This document shows, piece by piece, positions 17,153-25,870 of a DNA stretch of 64,000 bases. The stretch's first letter is position 1. Every line of letters starts with the position of its first letter. A program made the translations under genes and the position numbers. Below the pieces are notes generated by a model. That model did no database searches. It was not told the DNA's origin and saw nothing but the letters and a program-made list of their open reading frames with translations. This DNA comes from Paracoccus beibuensis (GTDB lineage: Bacteria; Pseudomonadota; Alphaproteobacteria; Rhodobacterales; Rhodobacteraceae), in contig NZ_JAOTBD010000003.1 in assembly GCF_026162625.1 (NCBI RefSeq), positions 1-64,000 of the forward strand, given 5' to 3'.

Positions 17153-18808
17153 ATGACCCAGGCACCTGATATCGCAGACTATGTGGTGGTTGGCGGAGGA
17201 TCGGCCGGCTGCGTGGTTGCAAACCGTCTCAGTGCCGACCCGTCGATCCGCGTAACTCTTGTCGAGGCCGGACGCCGCGACACAAGCCCGTGGATCCACA
17301 TTCCGGTCGGCTATTTCCGCACAATGGACAACCCCGCCTTTGACTGGTGCTATTCCACGCAGCCAGATGCAGGGCTAGGTGGACGATCTCTGCGCTGGCC
17401 GCGTGGAAAGGTTCTGGGTGGCTCGTCGTCGCTGAACGGGCTGCTCTATGTCCGTGGTCAGCACGAAGATTATGATCAATGGGCGCAAATCGGAAATCGC
17501 GGCTGGTCCTGGGCGGACGTCGCGCCCATCTTTGAAGAACTGGAGACGTTTCAGCGCGGCGGAGCCGAGGGCAGGGGCACGAACGGCCCTTTGCAAGTGT
17601 CCGACCCGCGCCTGCGGCGCGAAATCTGCGAGCGCTGGATCAAGGCGGCGAATGCAACGGGTATTCCATACAACCCGGACTACAACGGTCCAAGTCAGGA
17701 AGGCGTTGGTCATTATCAGTTGACGGTGAACAAAGGCCGCCGCAGTTCCTCGGCGACCGCCTTTCTCAAGCCGATTCGAGGCCGTGCAAACCTGACGATC
17801 GTTACTCAGGCGCAAGTTCTTCGCATAATGATCAACGACGGTGCTGCTAAAGGTGTCGAAATTGTCCGTCCGGACGGGAGCCGACAAATCATCCAGGCGC
17901 AGCAAGAGGTAATTCTTTGTGCGGGTGCCATCGGTTCGCCGCAGATCATGATGCTATCCGGGATCGGCGATCCTCATCGGCTTGGGGTGCATGGTATCGA
18001 GATCGCCGCGGCCTTGCCCGAGGTCGGTCGGAACCTGCAGGACCATTTGCAGGCGCGGCTCGTCTTCAAATGTCGTGAGGCAACTCTCAATGATGAAGTT
18101 CGCAGCCTCCTGAACAAGGCAAAGATCGCGGCTGAATATGCGATGTTCCGCACCGGTCCGATGACGATGGCTGCCAGCCTCGTCTTTGGCTTTCTCAAGA
18201 CGCGGCCTGAACTGGCAACGCCCGACATACAATTCCATATCCAGCCCTGGTCAGCAGACAGCCCGGGCGAAGGAGTGCATCCGTTCTCTGCATTCACGCA
18301 ATCGGTCTGCCAGTTGCGCCCGGAAAGTCGCGGCACGATCGAATTGCTATCGGCTGACGCCAGGGACGCCCCCGCTATCCACCCGAATTATCTGGCGACG
18401 CAAACCGACCGCGACACCATTGTCGCCGGCATCAAGATCGCCCGCATGCTTGGCAGGACTGAACCACTGGCATCGGCAATCCTTGAGGAATTCAAGCCGG
18501 CTCCGGACGTTGTAAGCGATGACGAGATTCTGGCGTGGGCGAGGCAGAACTCGACCACGATCTATCATCCGACCGGCACATGCCGGATGGGGGCGGACCC
18601 TCAGTCTGTCGTAGATCCACGATTGCGTGTGCGTGGTGTGCGCGGCTTGCGGGTGGCTGACTGTTCCATCATGCCGCAGATCGTTTCAGGCAACACGAAT
18701 GCTCCCGCGATGATGATCGGGGCAAAGCTGGCCGCCATGGTCCTGGAGGATCGTGCCGCAGCAAAGATTCGGAACACGTCACGCGTTTCTGCCAACAAGG
18801 TAGCATAA
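17153..18808 (+). CDS. iseJ: GMC-family FAD alcohol dehydrogenase, probable isethionate dehydrogenase IseJ
   Basis: 551 aa. The Rossmann FAD motif VVVGGGSAGCVVANRLS is at the N-terminus, GKVLGGSSSLNGLLYVRG follows near residue 85, and the C-terminal catalytic region holds YHPTGTCRMG and VSGNTNAPAMMIGAKLA. This is the choline-dehydrogenase-like branch. IseJ oxidises isethionate to sulfoacetaldehyde, and the gene is followed directly by a second xsc cassette that would consume the product. A GGAAGGAG site precedes the ATG. The TAA stop is at the left edge of repeat copy B. Other 2-hydroxyalkanesulfonate or alcohol substrates cannot be excluded. Confidence 0.8.
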   Translation: MTQAPDIADYVVVGGGSAGCVVANRLSADPSIRVTLVEAGRRDTSPWIHIPVGYFRTMDNPAFDWCYSTQPDAGLGGRSLRWPRGKVLGGSSSLNGLLYVRGQHEDYDQWAQIGNRGWSWADVAPIFEELETFQRGGAEGRGTNGPLQVSDPRLRREICERWIKAANATGIPYNPDYNGPSQEGVGHYQLTVNKGRRSSSATAFLKPIRGRANLTIVTQAQVLRIMINDGAAKGVEIVRPDGSRQIIQAQQEVILCAGAIGSPQIMMLSGIGDPHRLGVHGIEIAAALPEVGRNLQDHLQARLVFKCREATLNDEVRSLLNKAKIAAEYAMFRTGPMTMAASLVFGFLKTRPELATPDIQFHIQPWSADSPGEGVHPFSAFTQSVCQLRPESRGTIELLSADARDAPAIHPNYLATQTDRDTIVAGIKIARMLGRTEPLASAILEEFKPAPDVVSDDEILAWARQNSTTIYHPTGTCRMGADPQSVVDPRLRVRGVRGLRVADCSIMPQIVSGNTNAPAMMIGAKLAAMVLEDRAAAKIRNTSRVSANKVA

Positions 18809-18822
18809 GGAGTTATTTTGCG

Positions 18823-20604
18823 ATGAGGATGACGACCGAGGAGGCTTTTGTCAAAGTCCTGCAGATGCACGGGATCGAGCATGCGTTCGGGATCATCGGG
18901 TCTGCGATGATGCCGGTGTCGGACCTGTTTCCGAAGGCCGGGATCACGTTCTGGGACTGCGCGCACGAGACGAATGCGGGGCTGATGGCGGACGGGTTCA
19001 CTCGCTCGACGGGCAGGATGTCGATGGCGATCGCCCAGAACGGCCCCGGGGTGACGGGGTTCGTGACGCCGGTCAAGACGGCTTACTGGAACCACACGCC
19101 GCTGCTTCTGGTGACGCCGCAGGCCGCCAACAAGACGATCGGGCAGGGCGGTTTCCAGGAGATGGAGCAGATGCGGCTGTTTGCTGATTGTGTCTGCTAT
19201 CAGGAAGAGGTGCGCGATCCGTCCCGCATTCCCGAGGTGCTGAACCGCGTCATCATGCAGGCCTGGCGCAACTCGGCCCCTGCGCAGATGAACATCCCGC
19301 GCGACATGTGGACCCAGGTCATCGACGTGGATCTGCCGCAGGTCGTCGCCTTTGAACGCCCCTCGGGCGGCGAGGAGGCGGTGGCCGAGGCCGCGCGCCT
19401 TCTGTCCGAGGCGCAGTTTCCTGTGATCCTGTCCGGCGCGGGTGTGGTCCTGTCAGGCGCGATTGCCGATCTGGCCCGGCTGGCCGAGCGGCTGGATGCG
19501 CCGGTCGCCTCGAACTACCAGCACAATGACAGCTTCCCCGGCTCTCATCCGCTGGCGGTGGGGCCGCTCGGATACAACGGATCCAAGGCGGCGATGGAGT
19601 TGATCGCAAAGGCCGATGTGGTGTTGGCCCTGGGCACGCGGCTGAACCCGTTCTCGACCCTGCCCGGATACGGGATCGACTACTGGCCCAAGGAGGCAAA
19701 GATCATCCAGGTCGATATCAATGCTGACCGGATCGGACTCACCAAGAGGGTCACCGTCGGCATCCAGGGCGATGCCGGCAAGGTCGCGCGGGGGATCATG
19801 GCGCGCCTTGGCGAGGGCGCGGGCGATGCCGGCCGTCAGGCGCGTCGCGATCTGGTCGCGCAGACCAAGTCGCGTTGGGCGCAGGAGCTGTCCAGCCTCG
19901 ATCACGAAGAGGACGATCCGGGCACCGAATGGAACGCGGACGCGCGCCAGCGCGACGGCGACCTGATGAGCCCGCGGCAGGCTTGGCGCGCGATCATGCA
20001 GGCGGTACCGGCCGAGGCGATCGTCTCGTCGGACATCGGCAACAACTGCGCCATCGGCAATGCCTATCCGACCTTCGAGGCGGGGCGCAAGTATCTGGCA
20101 CCGGGCCTCTTCGGGCCCTGCGGCTACGGCTTCCCGGCCATCCTGGGTGCAAAGGTCGGCAATCCCGACACGCCGGTGATCGGCTTTGCGGGGGACGGAG
20201 CCTTCGGGATTTCCATGAACGAAATGACCGCCTGCGGCCGCGACGACTGGCCGGCGATCACGATGGTCATCTTCCGCAACTACCAATGGGGCGCCGAGAA
20301 GCGCAACACGACGCTGTGGTATGACAACAACTTCGTGGGCACCGAGCTGGACCGCGACACCAGCTATGCGGGCATCGCCAAGGCCTGCGGCGCCCATGGT
20401 GTTCAAGTGCGCAGCCAGCAAGAGCTGACCGCCGCGCTGCACGAGGCGGTCGAGCGGCAGATGAAGGACAAGAAGACCACCTTCATCGAGGTCCTGCTGA
20501 ATCAGGAACTGGGCGAGCCCTTCCGCCGCGACGCCATGAAGAAGCCCGTCGTGGTGGCCGGGATCGACCCGGCGGACATGCGCCCGCAGCGCGGCGCGGC
20601 CTGA
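18823..20604 (+). CDS. xsc: Sulfoacetaldehyde acetyltransferase (copy B)
   Basis: 593 aa, identical in translation to copy A, including its ribosome binding site. Placed 14 bp after the GMC dehydrogenase gene, it would desulfonate sulfoacetaldehyde formed from isethionate. Because both copies encode the same enzyme, the benefit of two is probably separate induction by the taurine and isethionate regulators, or higher dosage. Confidence 0.95.
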   Translation: MRMTTEEAFVKVLQMHGIEHAFGIIGSAMMPVSDLFPKAGITFWDCAHETNAGLMADGFTRSTGRMSMAIAQNGPGVTGFVTPVKTAYWNHTPLLLVTPQAANKTIGQGGFQEMEQMRLFADCVCYQEEVRDPSRIPEVLNRVIMQAWRNSAPAQMNIPRDMWTQVIDVDLPQVVAFERPSGGEEAVAEAARLLSEAQFPVILSGAGVVLSGAIADLARLAERLDAPVASNYQHNDSFPGSHPLAVGPLGYNGSKAAMELIAKADVVLALGTRLNPFSTLPGYGIDYWPKEAKIIQVDINADRIGLTKRVTVGIQGDAGKVARGIMARLGEGAGDAGRQARRDLVAQTKSRWAQELSSLDHEEDDPGTEWNADARQRDGDLMSPRQAWRAIMQAVPAEAIVSSDIGNNCAIGNAYPTFEAGRKYLAPGLFGPCGYGFPAILGAKVGNPDTPVIGFAGDGAFGISMNEMTACGRDDWPAITMVIFRNYQWGAEKRNTTLWYDNNFVGTELDRDTSYAGIAKACGAHGVQVRSQQELTAALHEAVERQMKDKKTTFIEVLLNQELGEPFRRDAMKKPVVVAGIDPADMRPQRGAA

Positions 20605-20680
20605 TCCGGTGCTTTTGATGACCTGACCACCGGCGTGCTTCAGGCGCGCCGGGCGGTTCCCTGCATCCGATGGAACGAGC

Positions 20681-21700
20681 ATGACCTCGATGACGCTTGG
20701 CGCAACCCGACAGACGATCTCGGACATCTTTCCGGGCCTTGCCGTCTCGGCCCTGGTGGCGGCGACGGCGCAGTTCCTGTCCGAACATTACGGCGCCCCT
20801 GCGATGCTGATGGCGCTGCTGCTGGGCCTGTCGCTGAACTTCCTGGCCGAGGACGGCACGCGCACGGCCCCGGGCGTGGCGCTGACGGCGAGGACCGTCC
20901 TCAGGCTGGGCGTCGCGCTGCTGGGCGCGCGCATCAGCGTGGATATGCTGGTCGAGCTGGGCGGCACGGCGGTGACGCTGGTCATCGCCGGGGTCGTGCT
21001 GACCATCGCCTTCGGCCTGATCGCCGCGCGCTTTGTCCATCGCGACTGGCGCTTCGCCCTGCTGACCGGTGGATCGGTGGCCATCTGCGGCGCCTCGGCA
21101 GCCATGGCGATTGCGGCGGTACTGCCGCGGCACGAACGCTCCGAACGCGACCTGGCCTTCACGGTTCTGTCAGTGACAGTGCTCTCGACCGTGGCGATGG
21201 TGCTCTATCCGATGCTGTCCTCGGTCTTTGGCTTCACCGCGCGCGACAGCGGCGTCTTTCTGGGCGGCACCATCCACGACGTGGCGCAGGTGGTCGGCGC
21301 GGGCTTCTCCATCAGTCCAGAGACCGGCGAGACCGCAACGTTGGTCAAGCTGATCCGCGTGTCGATGCTGGCCCCGGTGGTGCTGTGCATCTCGCTGGCG
21401 ATCCGGGCGCGGGGACTGGCCGATCAGGACAGCGGCAAGCGCCCCCCGCTGCTGCCGGGCTTCGTGCTGGGCTTTCTGGCGCTGGCGGCGCTGAACTCGG
21501 CCGGGCTGGTGCCTGCGGCCGTGGCGGACTGGGCAGGTGTGCTCAGCCGGTGGGCCCTGCTGATCGCCATCGCGGCGGTCGGCATCAAGACTTCGCTGGC
21601 CAGGATGCTGGACGTGGGCGGCGTGGCGATCGGGCTGATCGTGGCCGAGACGGTCTTCCTCGGCGTCTTCGTCGTCACCGGCCTGCATCTTCTGAGTTGA
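20681..21700 (+). CDS. tauZ: TauZ, YeiH-family putative sulfite/sulfate exporter (copy B)
   Basis: 339 aa, identical to copy A. It keeps the same 76-bp spacer to xsc. Here the exporter would serve sulfite or sulfate release during growth on the substrate of the GMC dehydrogenase. Confidence 0.85.
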   Translation: MTSMTLGATRQTISDIFPGLAVSALVAATAQFLSEHYGAPAMLMALLLGLSLNFLAEDGTRTAPGVALTARTVLRLGVALLGARISVDMLVELGGTAVTLVIAGVVLTIAFGLIAARFVHRDWRFALLTGGSVAICGASAAMAIAAVLPRHERSERDLAFTVLSVTVLSTVAMVLYPMLSSVFGFTARDSGVFLGGTIHDVAQVVGAGFSISPETGETATLVKLIRVSMLAPVVLCISLAIRARGLADQDSGKRPPLLPGFVLGFLALAALNSAGLVPAAVADWAGVLSRWALLIAIAAVGIKTSLARMLDVGGVAIGLIVAETVFLGVFVVTGLHLLS

Positions 21701-21711
21701 AGGAAAATTCG

Positions 21712-22668
21712 ATGAAACCGCTCGACCGCCTGCTCGCCGCCGCCCGCGCCCGTCCGCGCCACATCATCCTGCCCGAAGGCCAGGATCCGCGTGTGGCCGA
21801 GGCGGCGCAGCGCCTGACCGAGCAGGGGCTTGCCAGGATCAGCCTGATGAACGGCCCGGTCATCGCGGGCGTGCGCATGCTGTGTCCGGCCGAGGCACCC
21901 GACCTGCCGGAGCTGGCGGATCACTGGCACCGGATGCGCGCCGCGCGGGGCATGACGGCCGAGCGGGCGCTGGTCGAGATGCGCGATCCGCTGCGCCAGG
22001 CGGCGATGCGGGTCCGGCTTGGACAGGCCGATGGCACGGTGGCCGGGGCGGTCGCGACCACGGCCGAAACGGTGCGCGCCGCCCTGCAGGTCATCGGCCC
22101 CGAGGAGGGTGCGCCGCTCGTGTCCAGCTTCTTCCTGATGCTGGCCTGCGCCGAGACGACCCCGATCAAGGGCGGGATGATATTTGCCGATTGCGGTCTG
22201 GTCGTCGATCCCGACGCGGCGGGACTGGCCGCGATCGCCCGCGCCTCGGCCGCCAGCTGCCGCCGGCTTCTGGCCGAGCCGCCGCGCGTTGCGATGCTGT
22301 CCTTCTCGACCGCCGGCTCGGCCGACCACCCCAGCCTTACCAAGATCCGCGAGGCGCTGGCGCTGGTCCGCGCCGCCGAGCCGGACCTCGAGATCGACGG
22401 CGAGATGCAGTTCGACGCCGCTCTCGACGAGGCAATCCGCGCAAAAAAGGCGCCGGGCAGCGCGCTGACGGGCCGTCCCAACGTCTTCATCTTCCCCGAC
22501 CTCGCTTCTGGAAACATCGGCTACAAGATCGCGCAACGACTCGGCGGCCTGACCGCGATCGGCCCCATCCTCCAAGGCCTCGCAAAACCCGCAAACGACC
22601 TCTCCCGAGGATGCTCAGCCCAAGACATCGTCAATGCCGCCGTGATCACAAGCGCACAGGCAACTTGA
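21712..22668 (+). CDS. pta: Phosphate acetyltransferase (copy B)
   Basis: 318 aa, identical to copy A except for the final residue (Thr instead of Gly), which lies outside the repeat. It ends the isethionate-side operon; no gene follows in the same direction for several kilobases. A weak inverted repeat follows the stop (ATCGGA near 22668, TCCGAT near 22688) without a T-run. Confidence 0.93.
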   Translation: MKPLDRLLAAARARPRHIILPEGQDPRVAEAAQRLTEQGLARISLMNGPVIAGVRMLCPAEAPDLPELADHWHRMRAARGMTAERALVEMRDPLRQAAMRVRLGQADGTVAGAVATTAETVRAALQVIGPEEGAPLVSSFFLMLACAETTPIKGGMIFADCGLVVDPDAAGLAAIARASAASCRRLLAEPPRVAMLSFSTAGSADHPSLTKIREALALVRAAEPDLEIDGEMQFDAALDEAIRAKKAPGSALTGRPNVFIFPDLASGNIGYKIAQRLGGLTAIGPILQGLAKPANDLSRGCSAQDIVNAAVITSAQAT

Positions 22669-22958
22669 TCGGATTCCTAACGACAAGTCCGATGCTCCGA
22701 CAACTCAGCGCCTAGTCGGCTGCCGGATCTTGAACATATGGGGTAGACACAAGCGCTTTAGGGGGGCGGGTTCAGACGCAACAGTGGAGTTCAGGTAGGC
22801 GACAGTGGCTGCGGACGCCCGCAACCAGAAAATAACTTAACATCAATCTAGGTTGCGAGGCTCCTTCGCGGAGACCCGACGCACTCCGGAAACGTGTCGA
22901 CACTGTGTCAGCGAGGCGCTGGCGGCGGGTGGCAGCGAATGTGGCTTGGCCATGACTC
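22669..22958. other. Intergenic stretch without recognisable gene
   Basis: 290 bases between pta copy B and the Fic relic. Short open frames on both strands show no recognisable domain. It probably marks the end of the sulfonate island and the start of older, decaying DNA. Confidence 0.5.
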
Positions 22959-23216
22959 TCACAGCACCAGCTCGTAGTGCGTGCTGCGGCCGCCACCTTC
23001 GCCCTTCCGCAGCAGCCCGAGGTCCAGAAGGGTTGCGATGTCCCGGTTCGCCGTGTCCTGCGAGCACTTGGCGATGACCACCCACTTCGATGAGGTTATC
23101 TTGCCCTCGAACCTGTCGAGGAGGCGGTTCAGCACTTTGATCTGGCGTTCGTTCAGCGCCAGCGCCGCAGTGCGCTCCCAGAACTGGCCCTTGGCGACGA
23201 CCGCTGCGAGGGTTGA
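22959..23216 (-). pseudogene. Fic-family protein, C-terminal remnant
   Basis: About 85 residues match the C-terminal winged-helix part of Fic/DUF4172 proteins: KGQFWERTAALALNERQIKV, then LLDRFEGKITSSKWVVIAKC and the ending GGGRSTHYEL. The catalytic Fic domain (HPFxxGNGR motif) is missing. Upstream on the same strand the sequence changes into the broken isoaspartyl peptidase, so only the tail of a former gene survives. Confidence 0.75.
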
Positions 23217-23340
23217 GTGCTGGACGTATTCTCCACAAAACGGCTGGATGAAAACTCCCCCGTTTGGCGCTGATGCCGATGGTCCGGGGGCATGCCCCCG
23301 GACCATCGGCGGCGCAAAATTACCCCTGCTGATGCCAAGG

Positions 23341-24216
23341 GATACATGCCTTCGCAATTGAAGGGGAAGGACAGGTTTCCTTGGGCATCGACGGCGATGA
23401 CGCCTCCTGATCCGTCATTCGATCCAAGGTCGTCCATGACCACATGGCGTGCCGATTCTCTCAAAGTCTGCCCTGCATGGCGCATTCGGGCGGAAATTTC
23501 GGCGGCGGCGTGCCGGCGGATGAAAATTTCGCCATGCCCGGTGCCGGAAACTGCGCAGGTGTCGTTGTCCGCATATGTGCCCGCGCCGATGACCGGGGTG
23601 TCTCCGACGCCGCCAGGTGACTTGGCCGTCATGCCGCCGGTCGAGGTGGCAGCGGCCAGATTGCCGCGAGTGTCGCATGCTGCGGCACCCACGGTCCCGT
23701 GGCGGCGGGCAGCATCAGTGTCGTCGACACCCTCCCGGCGCATTTGCAACGTTGCCTGCAGAGCATTTCACCGCTGTTGAGTGAAGAAACAGGTCTCGTC
23801 CTCGAAGGATAAGCCAGCGTCGCGTGCGACTTGCAGGGCATTGGGCCCGATGAGCAAGACATGGTCAGTGCGGTCCATGACAGCACGCGCGGCCAGGATC
23901 GGGTTGCGCGGCCCTAGGATGCCCGCGACGGCACCCGCCTTGCGCGTGGCCCCGTCCATGACCGCTGCGTCCATTTCCTGCCGGCCCTCCGAAGTGAAGA
24001 CGGCGCCGCGCCCGGCGTTGAACAGCGGCTCGTCCTCGAGCGCGCAGACAGCGGCGGTCACGGCGTCCATGGCGCTGCCGGACGCGGTCAGGACGTCGTG
24101 CCCGCCTGCAGCGCGCGGCGCAGCCCGGCGTGGTAGCGCCCCTCCAGCTTGTCAGTCATGTTCCGGCGAAGGATGGTGCCAGCGCCGCCGTGCACGGCCA
24201 GCGAAAATCGGATCAT
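23341..24216 (-). pseudogene. Isoaspartyl peptidase / type III asparaginase, inactivated
   Basis: The N-terminus reads MIRFSLAVHGGAGTILRRN, followed by a one-base frameshift near 24100, then SGSAMDAVTAAVCALEDEP and FNAGRGAVFT in the correct frame. An in-frame TGA at 23768-23770 replaces a codon where relatives, as I recall them, have tryptophan (a TGG to TGA change would suffice). The catalytic threonine segment HGTVGAAACD and GDTPVIGAGTYAD follow, and homology stops at EGMY, about ten residues short of the usual end. The N-terminal ATG overlaps the deacetylase stop (ATGA), so it was the last gene of the leftward operon. As read it cannot make an active enzyme. Confidence 0.85.
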
Positions 24217-25115
24217 CGCGATGGTCCTTTCGACAATCCGGCCTGCGCAGCGCAATAGCCCGCGATTTCGGCATGGGTGGCGATCCAGCAGTCGCCCTTG
24301 GCGACGATGCGTTCCAGAAGCTGTTCAAGGATGAAGATGCGGCTTCGATATCCGGTGACATGCGGGTGCATGGTCAGCAGGAACAGCCCGCCTTCGGCAT
24401 TGGCGCCCTCGAACTCGCGCAGGAATATGTCCAGCACATCTGTAGGCGGCGTATAGGGACGCTGTGCCCCGAACCGGTTCATCATGAAATAGACCGCATC
24501 GTCGCGGATCCATTCGACCGGCAGTTCGACGATGCCGGTAGGTTCGCCTTCCTGCAGGATCTCGTAGGGGTCGTCGTCCGAAAAGAGTGAGCTGTCATAA
24601 AGCAGGCGCATCTCGCGCGCGATCGACAGGGTGGCGGGGCTGTAGTCCCAGGACGGTGTCCGCATGCCGACAGGGCGCTGGCCGCTGACCCGTTCCAGCG
24701 TATCGGCGGCCCGCATCATCAGGTCCCGCTCGGTCGGGCCGTCCAGCGTCGTGTTCAGCTCGTGAATCCAGCCGTGAAGGCCGATCTCGTGCCCGTCCTG
24801 CGCCAGGGCACGCTGTTCGTCCGGGTGCAGCAGCGCCGCGACGGCCGGGACGAAGAAAGTCGCCTTGACGTCGTGGCGGTCCAGCACCTGCCGGATGCGC
24901 GGAACACCGCGCCGTGCCCCGAATTCGCCCCAGCTGAGACGGGCCACGGAATTGCCCCCGTCGCGCAGTTCGTTCGTCTCATGGTCGCTGTCGAATGACA
25001 GGGCCACGGCGCATCGCGCGCCGCCCGGCCAGCGATCCGGCAGCAGGCTGCGGCCCGCGCGCACCGCGCCGACCTTGGCGCGCCAAACATCCTCGGTCCA
25101 TTCATGCGGGTTCAT
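24213..25115 (-). CDS. Polysaccharide deacetylase-family hydrolase
   Basis: 300 aa NodB-homology domain. Catalytic features include ALSFDSDHE (motif 1 with paired aspartates), HEIGLHGWIHE (motif 2, metal histidines) and GMRTPSWDYS (motif 3). This branch resembles cytoplasmic PuuE/allantoinase-like deacetylases rather than secreted chitin deacetylases; there is no signal peptide. The start MNPHEW at 25115 shares a base with the SDR stop. With creatininase and peptidase neighbours, an amide or carbamoyl C-N bond is a likely target; this is inferred. Confidence 0.82.
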   Translation of the reverse strand: MNPHEWTEDVWRAKVGAVRAGRSLLPDRWPGGARCAVALSFDSDHETNELRDGGNSVARLSWGEFGARRGVPRIRQVLDRHDVKATFFVPAVAALLHPDEQRALAQDGHEIGLHGWIHELNTTLDGPTERDLMMRAADTLERVSGQRPVGMRTPSWDYSPATLSIAREMRLLYDSSLFSDDDPYEILQEGEPTGIVELPVEWIRDDAVYFMMNRFGAQRPYTPPTDVLDIFLREFEGANAEGGLFLLTMHPHVTGYRSRIFILEQLLERIVAKGDCWIATHAEIAGYCAAQAGLSKGPSR

Positions 25116-25870
25116 CAGCCGTGCCCTCCATCCACCTGCAGGATCTGCCCGGTGATCCACTCCGCCTGTCGCGTACACAGGAACGCGACCGCATGCGCGA
25201 TGTCGTCCGCCTGCCCAAGACGGCGCAGGTGGATGCTGTCGATGATGCGCTTCTGCCGGTCGGGGCCGAAGGCCTGCCACTGCTTCTCCGTCGAGGGATT
25301 GGACAGGATGAACCCCGGCGCGACCGAATTCACGGTGATGCCCGACGGCCCCAGCTCCAGCGCAAGCTGTTTGGTCAGCCCAACCAGCGCGTGCTTGGCA
25401 GCGGTATAGGCCTGGATGCCCGTCAGGCTGGGCTTCAGTCCCGCGCCCGAGGAGATGGTGACGATCCGGCCCGCACCAGCATCCTTCATGCCGGGCGTCA
25501 GGGCCTGGGCGCACCACATGACCGCATCGACATTGGCCGCGAAGATCGCCCGCCAGTCGTCTTCGCCGACCTGGTCCAAGGGCCGGCCCACTTGCCCGCG
25601 CACCCCACCTGCCGAGGTGATCAGCCCGTCGACCCGGCCATGTCGGTCCAGAACCGTCTCGCACAGCGCACGGGCACCGTCCTGTCCGCCCAGATCGCCC
25701 GCATGACAGGTGACGCCGGGCAGACCGGCAAACGACTGCAGTCCTGCATCGTCGATATCCAAGGCGGCCACGGTGGCGCCGGATCCCGCAAGGGTGCGCA
25801 CGATCGCCGCACCGATGCCTTGGGCGGCGCCGGTGACCGCGAAGACCTGTCCTGCCAACGTCAACTGCAT
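25115..25870 (-). CDS. Short-chain dehydrogenase/reductase (SDR)
   Basis: 251 aa classical SDR. The cofactor motif is AVTGAAQGIGAAIV at the N-terminus, with an acidic residue at the end of strand two (ALDIDD), which favours NAD(H). The catalytic residues are the serine in VTISSGAG and YTAAKHALV (Y-x3-K). The conserved C-terminal ending ITGQILQVDGG is present. The start overlaps the upstream gene's end by ten bases. Substrate unknown. Confidence 0.87.
   Translation of the reverse strand: MQLTLAGQVFAVTGAAQGIGAAIVRTLAGSGATVAALDIDDAGLQSFAGLPGVTCHAGDLGGQDGARALCETVLDRHGRVDGLITSAGGVRGQVGRPLDQVGEDDWRAIFAANVDAVMWCAQALTPGMKDAGAGRIVTISSGAGLKPSLTGIQAYTAAKHALVGLTKQLALELGPSGITVNSVAPGFILSNPSTEKQWQAFGPDRQKRIIDSIHLRRLGQADDIAHAVAFLCTRQAEWITGQILQVDGGHG

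Larger units (their letters stand above)
18805..22658 (+). repeat. Long direct repeat, copy B (xsc-tauZ-pta cassette)
   Basis: Second copy of the 3,854-bp block at 6969-10822, same orientation. Bases flanking the repeat differ at once on both sides (18804 and 22659). Recombination between the copies would delete or duplicate 11,836 bp carrying the amidohydrolase, CobW-type, symporter, iseR, iseU and iseJ genes. Confidence 0.95.

Noticed and set aside
6969-22658. The paired cassettes as ends of a composite transposon
   Set aside because: No transposase, terminal inverted repeats or target duplications were seen at either cassette; the borders follow gene ends instead.
23768-23770. In-frame TGA in the isoaspartyl peptidase read as selenocysteine
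   Set aside because: The position usually holds tryptophan as far as I recall, the gene also has a frameshift and a truncated end, and no selenocysteine machinery is near.
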